From Priapulus caudatus (Eukaryota; Priapulida; Priapulimorpha; Priapulimorphida; Priapulidae), in assembly GCF_000485595.1 (NCBI RefSeq), contig NW_014577931.1, positions 29,271 through 51,587 of the forward strand: a stretch of DNA of 22,317 bases, in the 5' to 3' direction. Positions 1 to 9,685 of the stretch are shown piece after piece; within the stretch, counting starts at the first letter, position 1, and each line of letters starts with the position of its first letter. Below the pieces are notes generated by a model that saw only the letters and a list, made by a program, of their open reading frames with translations, did no database searches and had not been told where the DNA came from. Position numbers and translations under genes: made by a program.

Positions 1-410
1 ATGGTTGAGTAGGCTGCAGCTGTGATACAGTGGAAGAGCAAGCCCCAGCTTCCCATACGCACGCCTAAAAATTAAAACAAAACATTAATCATAGCGACAC
101 ATTGAAACGAACATGCTATTATGTTTGAAGCAGAAGGTAAATCAGTAATCTTCCACCTATATTGATTTCACTAAAACTGGTTACCAGATGTTTTTATCAC
201 ATTTACTAACAAGTGCCGCAGAGCGACAGCGCTCACCTGACGGCAGGTGTTCTGATGCTAAACTCACTGGCAAACGAATCCAGATGAGACGGGATACCAG
301 AGAAGTGTTGCCGAAAGGAGATGTTGATCCTAACCGCTGAGCGTGCATCTTGCGCGCAGTTCCGCGGCAAGGCGCACGCGACCGCGGGAACATCCTACGA
401 CAGTATGCAG
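1..410. other. Gene-free stretch, no recognised content
   Basis: No frame with a credible ATG, splice structure or recognisable protein is visible. One detail is a stretch at about 208-250 that resembles the start of the interspersed repeat found at 1632 and 11379; they share an ACAAG-GCCGCAGAGCG core followed by a GCTCAYCTG motif. This may be a short remnant of the same family. Open frames here cross each other on both strands and look like chance. Confidence 0.5.
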
Positions 411-475
411 CGCTGGTAGCTATGGATCCGTGCGCCGAATCCATAGGCCGGCGCACGGATCCATAGCTGCCAGCG
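411..475. repeat. GC-rich hairpin, 27-bp arms
   Basis: The arms at 411-437 and 449-475 are reverse complements with one mismatch (T at 417 against the expected C). The loop is about 11 bases. Both arms contain a BamHI-like GGATCC core and end in GCGCCG/CGGCGC. The fold is much stronger than chance for 65 bases. It could be the core of a small foldback element or a hairpin RNA; nothing in the sequence shows that it is transcribed. Confidence 0.8.
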
Positions 476-1631
476 AACAGTCCAGAATTTTAGGGGGGCG
501 ACACAGAAGGCAGACATTTGGGACGTGGGAGGAACTTGCGACTTAGATGGGGGGGGGGCGAGAGCAAAGCTTTTGATTTGCCGGTGGTTCCATTTGCGTG
601 TGGTCTTACGTGTTTTCACTAGAATTTGTACAGCGCCCCATGACGCCTGTCCTATGTAACACTTCATATGTGAACATCAGAGAGATGGCACCATGATTGC
701 ATGAAGAAACGGATGACGATGTTGTACGAGACAGTATGCGTATTATGTCGCTATTCGTAACATCGAACTGATTCCTCTCCGTATTGTGCGGTCATGCAGA
801 AATGCAACTGTGATTCAGCCACTGTGATAGCAGGTTGGGCACGTCTCTGCCTACCGGCTGTAACATGTGGAAGGGGCGTTTTTTCAATTGAAACGTGAAC
901 CTCAAGCTAAAATGCGCATGCTGTATTTCATTCAAAAGCACTAAGACGACTAACTGCACGGCGACACCCATAGGTTGTGCAGAAACAAATTTTAAATGAC
1001 AGAATGAACAATAGTACCTTGCTAAAATGGGTTGCTAATTTTTCTGACGTCATTCAATTGCCATATATTTGAATTGTAAAATGATGGGGGTAGGCATTAT
1101 AATATGATAACTGGCAGTTAGAATACTATAATACACTATTGTAGCCCTGGTATTCTGCTGTTACTCTAACTCGTCGGGCCGGTGATCGTAGACAATGATG
1201 GTCGAAGAGGTTGTGTATATTATATAAGATATAGCCGTCTTTATTGGAATACATATGTGCTGCAGCTTACATGCGTGGGTCGGGTAGCCAGTGCCCACCC
1301 GACCCTCCTCGAAACTTCTTTCCTCTTCCTTATATATCTATCACCTTCTGCCATACGGCACCGCGCGTTATAACCAATGAGCAGCTCGTGTGCCGTATTG
1401 ATTCCCTATAATTCCGCTGGCCGGGTGCAACATGTTCGGACAGGTGACTTTGAGTCATCAGCAGCTGTTGCCACCCCTGTACCGCGTTGCATCATCTCCG
1501 CTATGACGCAGTAACAATTCTCGTCTCCACACTATTGTAATAATTTATTGTTACGATGTAGCATGATTAATTGAGAGGCTTCAAACATATAGTGATGTAT
1601 GGATTATGGTCAGAATTTGAAGTAACTGTAA
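476..1631. other. Gene-free stretch, no recognised content
   Basis: There is a G10 run at 549-558 and moderately AT-rich sequence. I see no open frame beyond chance length, no tRNA B box and no recognisable mobile-element terminus. Short frames near 343-667 and 1182-1373 have no protein-like features. Confidence 0.5.
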
Positions 1632-3543
1632 ACAAGAGCCGCAGAGCGTCTGGGCTCATCTGGGGTCTGTTGCTACGGTTATGAACGTACAATTTCAGTC
1701 GTGCGTAGTGACACATTTGTTAGGCGCAGATATGCAGATACGCAGTTGCGTACACATCATTGTTAGAACACGCTCACTATCTCCCCCCCATGCGATTTTG
1801 GTTTATTTTATTAAATGATACTTGCCTTTCACTTCGAATTTGTGTCATAGATTCACAGCTATCTATTTTTATCTATCTATAAAAGATTTCAACATATGAG
1901 CATGGATCTCCAAGTTTAATTAGAGGGGGCGGGGAGTCCTTCTCTCCCGCCGCCCTCCCCACTGCGTCCCGCCTCCCTCCCTCCTGCCTCTCTCCTCCCT
2001 CCCTTTGCCTACCACCTCCTTCCCCCTGACTCCAACCTTCCACCCCCTTACCTCCCATTCTCCACTCCCCTGCCTTCGACCTCCCTCCCCTGCCTCCCAC
2101 CCCCTTGCACACCATCTCGCACGACCTAATTGTACCCCGTTTCCCGCTCGCATACACACCGTAATCACCGTTTTCCTGTCCCCGTCTCAATTTACACTCT
2201 CTCTCTCTCTCTTTATCTTAGGATTTCTCTCTCTCATCACTTAATTATATAAAAAAATTTAAAACCCAGCGATGATGCCTTTTACTGCCCCCTCAATAAT
2301 ACTTTGTTCCATGCCCCTGAGTGTAACAGTCATAGAAATCATAATATATAGTGTCTCTAATATTTCTATGGTAACAGCTTATGTTCGCATAACTGGTAAA
2401 TAGATACGCACGGCCATAGCTACAACATGATATTTGTTAAGATTCAAGATGAAAAGTAAATATTATATATTATATGGTAACTAGTTATAATTTATTCGTT
2501 TAACAAAGTTACATGAGAATAAAATCTAATTTAAACTAGGCCTATAGTTGCCGCGAGATGGCGCGTGCAAGTGTAATCAATAATCAAAGATGGCATCGCC
2601 CTTCTAGCTCGCTGGGGATTGCCTGGAAATCCTACAGTAGGTACAGGCGGTAAAATCCAAGTAAGTATATTCAGGCAGGCTGATAATTTCGCTCAGCTGT
2701 GAGTTAACACGTGCATCTGGCAGTTGGCAGGCAACAATTATGATTAGAAGCGTGCCAGCCATGGGCTGCCGTGTTTTTGCCTCATGCGAGCATTCACTGA
2801 TTCATCATTCAGCCTTCAGGCCCAGGGGCAGGGTGCTATAGACAGACTGCTTTAGAAAATAATATGATTTAAGGAGCGTAAACCTTGTTCAACAAACATT
2901 TGCTTTGCAATTAAACTGTGCAACTGTAGCCTCACATTGACAGCAGGTATGGGCTCTAATAATAGCAAAAGCAGTTCAGTCCTTTGTTAACAGTCAACAA
3001 ATCAATGTTTAACCCTCCTCTTGAGGGTCAAAAGGTTATCCGACCACTACTCTTCGCAGTCAGTGGAAAGCATATTTAGGTCCTTTCAATAAAAGCATAA
3101 AAAATGCTAGTCACCGCTGAACAAAAAAGTTTTGTACAATCGCTCCGTCAGACGCATGTCCTCACAAAATGTCTAAAAATCTGCCCTGTGCCCCATGACC
3201 TTTGACAATTGACCCTCCCAATTTGGCAAAGTGATGGCTTTTCCTACCAGATGCTAATACAGCCGCCTATCAACGCAGCCTAGGGTCCGACCGTTTAGAT
3301 TTTGTGCCGCAATTCTGCATTTCCTCCCTTAACCTTAAGTTAAGGAGGAAATGTTCCCTTCTTTTATACACCTCTTGACGCTGTGAACCTTTGACCCCCA
3401 TGAGCTTCGACATCCCCCCCCCCGGCCAACGTCCCGAAATATCAGTGACCGATACGTCGAGTCCAGTTAGATTATGTGCCCACTGATTGACGGACGGGGA
3501 CAGCCGGACCGCACGGACGCACGATGAGCTAAAAGCAAATTGC
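1632..3543 (+). repeat. Interspersed repeat, long copy
   Basis: Two parts of this stretch recur on the right of the window. Bases 1632-1785 match about 11379-11553, and 2951-3543 match about 11599-12258. The 1.16 kb between them is absent from the right copy. The shared 3' part contains TGACCTTTGAC-type motifs, a small inverted repeat at 3318-3353 (CATTTCCTCC against GGAGGAAATG), a GGAC-rich tail and an end resembling GATGAGCTAAAA. I know of similar GGAC-tailed interspersed repeats in invertebrate genomes but cannot name this family. No reverse transcriptase or transposase frame is visible, so it is probably non-autonomous. The true 5' boundary is uncertain. Confidence 0.65.
1920..2240. repeat. 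Pyrimidine-rich low-complexity tract
   Basis: The plus strand is dominated by CCTCC, CTTCC and CACCCC words with few purines and ends in a short CT run (about 2199-2212). Long frames on both strands through this tract (Gly/Arg/Glu-rich on minus, Pro/Ser-rich on plus) are products of composition, not genes. It lies in the part of the repeat that the right-hand copy lacks. The right copy instead has a short purine-rich run at its internal junction (about 11560-11600). Confidence 0.8.
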
Positions 3544-3596
3544 TGACTGGTACACACGTACAACACAAAAATAAGTTCTTATACATCAAACTAAAG

Positions 3597-4328
3597 GCAT
3601 AAATTCGCACCATCGAATTATGCAAAAGTTGACGGATGTACAAGTAACTGGCACCTTGTGTAGTCCTAATAAGTACATTACCTTATAGAAACGCGTATTA
3701 GTTGTCCAATATGCACGGCTAATTTATTACAGAAATGTCTAATTAAATCCGTAATTTGCGTAATCTGGCGACAACGCGAGAATTTATGCGCAAAAAATAA
3801 ACACAGAGTTCGGTTCGGTTGACTCACATGTTCGGCTGTAGGGATGTTTGAGCGATCGAATTGTTTGGTTCCCGGGTAAATTGTTTGCCTGTGTTAATTT
3901 TTGCCTAGTTGCGCACATATTATATGTGTCTGTGTAATCTTTCAAAGAACCGTATATTCATTTATTCCCGAATCACAAGAGTAAACCATAACGTACGGAA
4001 TGCGCACTCAGACTACAAGGATACGAAATCACTGACGGCCGAGCAATAACGTGCGAAATGATCCGGTGCACTATAATCTTGTAATGAACACCGCCTCGCC
4101 AAGTTTGGACGCGGTTACGGCCGGCATGGACGAATTGTAACTTGCAACAACCGATTTCTTGGACTGCGGATTTACATTGACATTTCTTAGTAACACAGCA
4201 GTGATATTGGACAAACACTAATACGCTATTGGCTATAAGAGTAATGTACTTATTAACTAAACACAAGGTGCCAAGTTACTGTACATATCGTTAAAAATTG
4301 CATAATCGATGGTCGAATTATGCTGTAA
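3597..4328. mobile_element. Foldback element with ~190-bp inverted arms
   Basis: Bases 3597-3785 align in reverse complement with about 4127-4328. Anchors include GGCACCTTGTGT at 3650 against ACACAAGGTGCC at 4261, TAATAAGTACATTAC against its complement near 4240, and AGAAATGTC against GACATTTCT. The arms differ by many substitutions, so the element is old. The internal 340 bases carry no recognisable protein. A minus-strand frame at 3973-4266 lies mostly in the right arm and is not credible. I could not identify a clear target-site duplication. It could be an old TIR transposon remnant or an inverted duplication. Confidence 0.7.
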
Positions 4329-4427
4329 TACTAAATCAATTTACCCATTACCAAAACGAGTATTTGGTCACCAAATGCTTCTATAAACACAAAACATATT
4401 CACTACTAATCTAATATATATTTGAGT

Positions 4428-4476
4428 TCGTATGTATGTATGTATGTATTATGTATGTAATGTATGTATGTATGTA
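4428..4476. repeat. GTAT microsatellite near Helitron 5' end
   Basis: Interrupted (GTAT)n runs follow the Helitron 5' terminus. The same tract, shorter and more interrupted, is present in copy 2 at about 5938-5978. It is therefore part of the element and not an independent microsatellite. Confidence 0.85.
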
Positions 4477-4711
4477 TCTTTCCTATAGGCGGCCAAACCC
4501 CCCAAGACGATCTGGATGCAATTTTCACAGGCATCTGTTATACACCGGGAGTGTTCGTAGCTGAAAAGAAACCTGCAAACCGGGTCAACTCAAAACGAAA
4601 AATCCGTGAAAACACCCCTGACAATTCGTCAATCTTCACACATTATCAGCACTGACTGTAACAGTGCTGCCACAGAAAGAAAATCGATTTCCTCAATCTC
4701 ATCCGGCTGCT

Positions 4712-5510
4712 GGTATTGTGAATACCGAAACCGGTACTAAAACAGAGCAGCAACCAGGAATATATTTATGTGTCATCTGCGCGCGAATGGCGTGGCGTGT
4801 GTTATCAGTTGAAACGCTTCAAAGACAATATCCAATGGACAGCAGACCCCACTCGCTGGCCTGTCTCTTATCTATAGCTATATACCCAATTTCGTTTATT
4901 CATGCTAACGATCTGACATGGATAGCTGTACGTGCGTGAAGCTCAACAGTCGAGACGCCAGCAATCTCTTAACATATTTCCAGCCACAGCAATAACACGC
5001 AAACCATTTGTTTAAGATAGATGTTATGTTTTGTTTTTGTTTATTTTGTTAATGTTGATCTTAGCATGCAGTTACGTATGCCATTTATATGCAGCAGACA
5101 AAACTTAGAACCTGACCCATAAATAGTAATATGGTGCATAATGAAAAAAGTATTTGACAGCATGTAACGAATGGTTGCAGTTTTTCATGAAGGGTTTAGA
5201 AAACTCTTGATACAATGGATTGTCGTGTTTAATTGTGTGGTGAATAGTAGAGATTGCTGGCGTCTCGAACTGTTGAGCTCACCACGTACAGATATCCATT
5301 TGTCAGATCGTAGGATGAATAATACGAATTGGGAATATATAATAGATAAGACAGGCCTAGCGAGTGGGGTCTGTTGTCCATTGAAGGATATTGTCTTGTA
5401 AGGCCGTTTTCAACGTAATACAAGTAATCACCCACCGCCATTGCGCGCATACTTGACACATAAATATATCTGGTTGTGCTTGTTTAGTACCGGTTTCGTT
5501 TCACCACAGA
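4712..5510. repeat. Inverted internal duplication inside Helitron copy 1
   Basis: Bases 4712-5015 recur in reverse complement at about 5222-5510, for example AAAGACAATATCCAATGGACA near 4820 against TGTCCATTGAAGGATATTGTC near 5376. The inner piece 5153-5222 is the reverse complement of the element's own 3' part near 5605-5660. The arms are about 290-300 bp with a spacer of about 200 bp. The structure makes a long hairpin if transcribed. It is absent from the neighbouring copy, so it arose after the family formed. Confidence 0.75.
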
Positions 5511-5917
5511 CACAGAAACACAGAAAACAGATTCTAATATTCATCAAGGATTTTTCACTCCAAAGCTACAGCACAAAAACACAAAAATTTGTGAATTACA
5601 TAAATAATCAAGAGGTTTTCAAAATGAAAAACTGCAACCATTCGTACTGGCTGTTATAATAACTTTTTCTCATTTGGGCACCATATTACTAATTATGTTC
5701 CCAGGTTCTAAAGTTGGTTCTGCTGTCATCTAAATGTCATACGTAAACAGTTTTTCCCGCCATGGCTTATTATCTTATTACATGATTTCTAATATTGATA
5801 TTGTGTGGCAATTGTTATATTGTCGATTTGTTACCCATGTTCTATTGTGTCCAATTAATTAGTAGTATGAATTAGTAGGGCACGATTTTACCCAGCGGCA
5901 GCGGGTACCGCAGCTAG

Positions 5918-7386
5918 TCTCAATATATATTTTGAGTCGTATGTAGTAAGTATGTAATGTATGTATAGTATTATGTATCTTTCCTATAGGCGGCCAAACT
6001 GCCCAACGATCTGGATGCAATTTTTCACCACGGCCATCTGTTATAAGCCACGGGGAGTGCTTCGTAAGCTGAAAAAAACCTGCCAACCGTGCAAACTCAC
6101 CGAAAATCCGCTGAAAAAACACCCTCAATTCGTCAAAATCTTCACACATTATCAGCACTGACTGTACAGTGACTGGCCCAGAAAGAAAAATCGGATTTTC
6201 CTCATCTGAGTTTCAAGGAGGGGCAATGCGCGCTCTGGTATTGTGAAACCGTAAGACCGGTACTAAAAGCAGAGCACAACAGGATATATTTAATGTGTCA
6301 GTGTGCGCGCAATGCCGGTGCGTGTGTTTACAGTTGAAAACGCTCAGTGCCTGTGATTACGACTGCATTGTTTTATCAAGAGGCTTTGAAATGAGAAGTG
6401 CAACCATTGCGTACATGCTGTTACAACAAATTAAAAAAAACCTTTTTTTTTTTTTTTTTTTTCCCCCGCTATTTTAGCATTCATATTATCTATTATGTTC
6501 AGGGTTTCTAACGTTGGGTTGTGCTGTCATATAAGATGTAATACGTAACGGGCGTTTTTTACCATGCTTATTATCTTGAATTAGACGATTTTGTAAAATA
6601 TTTATAGAGATTCGCAGCTAACGTTTAGTAATGAGTATCAGCAGTAGTTTGATGAGGTTTACGATTGCGCTCAAAACATCAACGCATAAAAGGACGGCGT
6701 AACCAAGTGAGTAAACATTCTTTATTATTACAAATTTCCACCACTCGCTGGCCTGTCTGTATAACTATATATCGCTTTTTTATTCATGCTACGATTTCAG
6801 AACCATTGTACGCATTCGAAAGCTTGGCCTTTTCTGATTCAGTAGAAAAAAATTCCTTTATTTCAATGTGCATGGTTGCGCGCCAAGCATTACTAGACAA
6901 TATTCCATTTGACACAGACCCACTCGCTGGCCTGTCTCTATCTATACTATATACCCAATTTCGTTTATTCATCCTACGATCTGACAATGATAGCTGTACG
7001 TGATCAGCTCAACATGTTCGAGACGCCAGCAATCTTACATATTTGCCACCAGACAATAACACGCAAACCAATTGATTATCAGAAGGTTTTTCAAAATGAA
7101 AACTGCAACCCATTCGTACATGCTGTATATAAATAACTTTTTCTCACTTTGCACGCCATATTACTTTTAATGTTCCAGGGTTCTAAGTTGGTTCTGCTGT
7201 CATCTAAATGTCATACGTAACAGTTTCCCCCATGCTTATTATCATATTAAACATGATTTCCAATATTGATATTGTGTGGCATATGTTATTGTCGATTTTT
7301 TACCCAATGTTCCGCTATTGTGTCCATTATTAGTAAGTATGAATTAGAGCAACGATTTTAACCCAACGCAGCGGTACCGCAGCTAG
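5918..7386 (+). mobile_element. Non-autonomous Helitron-like element, copy 2
   Basis: It begins TCTCAATATATATTTTGAG immediately after the CTAG of copy 1 and ends with the palindrome GCGGTACCGC (7371-7380) followed by AGCTAG. The next base is T. The 5' 430 bases and the 3' 500 bases align with copy 1. About 540 bases in the middle (6345-6885) differ, and part of these repeat its own 3' sequence (about 6370-6595 against 7079-7255). A T20 run lies at 6443-6462. No Rep/helicase coding sequence is seen. Many differences from copy 1 are single-base indels, some of which may be sequencing errors. Confidence 0.75.
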
Positions 7387-8100
7387 TTGTTTTATATAAG
7401 AGCCAAATATCCGGGTGTACCAGTAACTGAGAAAATTTCCCCAGATGGTCGATTTAACACGTTTAACTATTGGCATGGCCTGGCTGCTACATGTTTAATA
7501 CATGCCGGCTTTGTTATTCTACTGACACAGACACTAACACCCTGGACAACACATCCACAGCATTTCCTCGATATTCTGTTAGATCACATCGTAGGTGTTG
7601 AATAACTTCATTCGGAGTAACCAAATTTATTCTGCAATTGATGGCAGCTGCAAACTTACTAGGGTGTCGATTAAGTATAGGACCATGGGAAATTAAACCT
7701 AATTCACCCACACGGTAGGAATAGGCATACGACTCGATCATGCTAATGGTGCTAACACGCCCACCCGCACGCACGCACGCACACACACACAGATAACACA
7801 GTATCATACACGCACACACACATACATGCATCCAGCCGGCGTACACATGGAGCCAAAAAGCACCACTTACGCACGGACACACACACACTGGCAAGCACAT
7901 TACATACATACATACAAGGCACGGTACGTACACACGGGCATCAAATGCACACCCGCGATACAGAACAAGCGGTGAACACCAGATGAACACAAGCACGCAC
8001 GCCCTGGAGGACCTACTGGATCAGGTATGGCCGTACTGAGTTTCGTTTATGCAAATTCTCAACCTCAGTTATCACGGCACGCGTGCCACATTCCTCGGCC
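7387..8100. other. CA/GCAC simple repeats, no supported gene
   Basis: About 7757-7945 is rich in CACA and GCAC words, with a CATA run near 7905. A 160-residue minus-strand frame through it is Cys/Val-rich because it translates the TG repeat. The non-repetitive parts on either side (7387-7700 and 7960-8100) have protein-like open frames on opposite strands, but no ATG, homology or splice signals that decide between them. If the minus-strand gene at 8139-9351 is real, this stretch would be its first intron or later exons. Confidence 0.55.
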
Positions 8101-8138
8101 GTCACGTCACATGATCAGACGAGCCGTGCGCCGCTCAC

Positions 8139-9351
8139 CTTGGTCGTAAGCTCTCTCTCTCGGCGTGCCCAGGCCGCCATGTTTGGGTCGCCGGCGTAGA
8201 CTATGTGACCGACGACATCGGTGTAGAAACATGTTGTGGCACATGACTGGCGGTCCAATCGTGAGCACTGCGAGCAGAAGAGAACGTCGAGCACCGTCGC
8301 GTGAGCGCAAAGTTGCTCACGGGCGAATAGAGGCGGGCTGGCGGCGGAGGCGATGACGCGGCCCGCGATCGGAGGCGCCAACATCTGGCGAGCGGATGCC
8401 TGTCAAAGGCCGGAACAGCTTGATGCGGTGGAAGGAGGCGCCAGCCGCGGCCGGGTCGCAGTTGGCGCAAATCTGGGAAGAGGGGGTCGGCCGGCGACGC
8501 CGCATCGCGCTCCGCATCCGGCGTCACACACCCTGGTTCTGTTGTCTCGTATGCCGGACTCCGGCGCGCTGCGTGCACGGCGTCGCATCCTCCTCGCTCT
8601 CCGTCGGCCACTCCCGTGCGCTGCCCCCCGCGCGCCGCTTGGTGTATGGGCGGTCGTCGGGACGGCGAGCGTCGCGAGCAGGGTCAGCGGCAAAGAGTGC
8701 GATGAGGAGAGCGAATGCACTGATCGGCTCCTGCGTGGCCAGCAGCTCCCCAGCCTGCTGCCTGCCAGTCGAGCGCGGGTGACGGAGGTAGCCGACGCAG
8801 GCTCGGCCCGCGCTCAGCATGATACGCGTAGATGTGAAGGCAGTGTCCCTGCGCCCGTGCCCGGTGGCACATGTCCTGACATGCAAACGCCTCCACACGG
8901 GTTGAACGCCGCCTGAGAGCAGAAGTCGAGCGCGCGACGCCGATGCAAGCAGCAAGCAGGCAGTCCGATCTGGCGTGCGCGTGCGCAGCCGTCCCACCCG
9001 CACCCCGATCGACTGCGTAAGGGGGATGGAGCAGCAGTGAGCACGAGCACGCCCGCCGAGATGCCGACGATGAACGGAGCGCGCGTCCGAGACGCGAGCG
9101 TGCAGCGGATCGCATCGCCGTTCCGATGTGTGGCAGCGGCAAACAGCCCCACCAAGGGGGCCGAGGCCCAATGATGGCCGTCATGAAACATGTCGCTGCG
9201 CCCATCTTGAGTAGCATCGGAGGAAACGTAAGTGAATGGCGGCTCGCCGAAAACTCCGAGCCCGCACACGACCGCGTTCAGCAGGAATGAGGTTGAGCAG
9301 TGGTGGCGGCCCTGCTTTCAGCGGCGGCGGCGGCACCTGGAGGCAAGACAT
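8139..9351 (-). CDS. Candidate 5' exon of a multi-pass membrane protein, frames broken
   Basis: I do not recognise the family. The stretch is GC- and CpG-rich. It reads on the minus strand from an ATG at 9351-9349 (or just upstream, where the right copy has ATGCGCAGC) and lies about 115 bases below a TATA box. Taken together, the two copies of the 5' end agree on a basic, proline-containing start followed by a hydrophobic run, ILILLISAVVVGLGVFG. Further hydrophobic segments appear in other frames: APFIVGISAGVLVLTAA (about 9080-9030) and SAFALLIALFAAD (about 8725-8685). A cysteine-rich stretch, FCSQCSRLDRQSCATTC, lies near 8285-8230. The candidate exon ends ACCAAG|GTGAGC, a consensus splice donor with its last exon base at 8139. 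No single frame joins these parts, so it is either damaged by sequencing indels or not one exon. A four-helix membrane protein is only a guess. Confidence 0.35.
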
Positions 9352-9439
9352 GCTGCGCCTATGACAGATGCAGACGCTCAGTTTACCGGGTGACAACACA
9401 CAACAGGAGAGTACTGAGAGTAACAGCTGCTCGCAACAC

Positions 9440-9685
9440 AATTCTCTTCCCCAGACCACAAGGTCCTTTATATATAAGAAGGTTCGTGATCGTTAAAAAC
9501 TAAACCTAACCAATCTAAATAATCCAAAATAGCGGAGGGGGAAATGTAAATTCTTTCCTGCTTTTTCTGTTCTATCTTCCTGGCCCACAAGGGCATTTCG
9601 ATATAAACAGGTTTGTGATCTCAAGCAAAACTAAACCACTTACTAATAATCAAAAACAGCGGGAAAAGTAAATTATTTCCAGGGC
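9440..9685. repeat. Tandem repeat of ~125 bp, two units
   Basis: Unit 1 (about 9440-9565) and unit 2 (about 9566-9685) share, in order, CCACAAGG, an AT-rich TATATA/GATATA segment, GGTTYGTGATC, AAAACTAAACC, ATAATC-AAAA-AGCGG and AAATTMTTTCC. Unit 1 holds the minus-strand TATA box, so unit 2 looks like a duplicated promoter with a weakened TATA (reading TTATATCG). In the right-hand copy of the locus an inserted repeat of about 890 bp separates the two units. Confidence 0.65.
9467..9476 (-). promoter_or_regulatory. TATA box of the minus-strand candidate gene
   Basis: The minus strand reads TATATATAAA, then AGGACC. It lies about 115 bases upstream of the first ATG of the candidate membrane-protein frame, which leaves room for a short 5' leader. 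The right copy has TTATATACTATAC at the same place, so the element is partly kept there. The match to an animal TATA box is good, but AT-rich words are common in this window. Confidence 0.4.

Larger units (their letters stand above)
4410..5917 (+). mobile_element. Non-autonomous Helitron-like element, copy 1
   Basis: The element starts with TCTAATATATATTTGAG directly after an A, continues with a TATG/GTAT microsatellite and the phrase GGCGGCCAAAC, and ends in GGGTACCGCAGCTAG. A 5' TC, a 3' CTAG (CTRR) with a short GC palindrome just inside it, and insertion between A and T are the classical Helitron signs. There is no terminal inverted repeat and no Rep/helicase frame, so it is non-autonomous. 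Compared with copy 2 it carries an extra inverted copy of its own internal sequence (5157-5510). The small frames inside are not genes. Confidence 0.75.

Noticed and set aside
7387-7605. Protein-like plus-strand frame just after the Helitron pair
   Set aside because: It begins at TTG with no ATG, no recognised family and a protein-like frame on the opposite strand over part of it. An exon is possible but nothing here decides it.
7757-7945. Possible CRISPR-like repetition
   Set aside because: Simple CA/GCAC microsatellite with no spaced identical repeats, in a eukaryotic context.
7514-7996. 160-codon minus-strand frame
   Set aside because: Half of it translates a TG/TGCG repeat. The C-terminal part looks more normal but has no start or homology I can name.
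8353-8916. 187-codon plus-strand frame
   Set aside because: In a GC-rich block stop codons are rare in every frame. The minus strand has the splice donor and TATA support, and this strand has neither.
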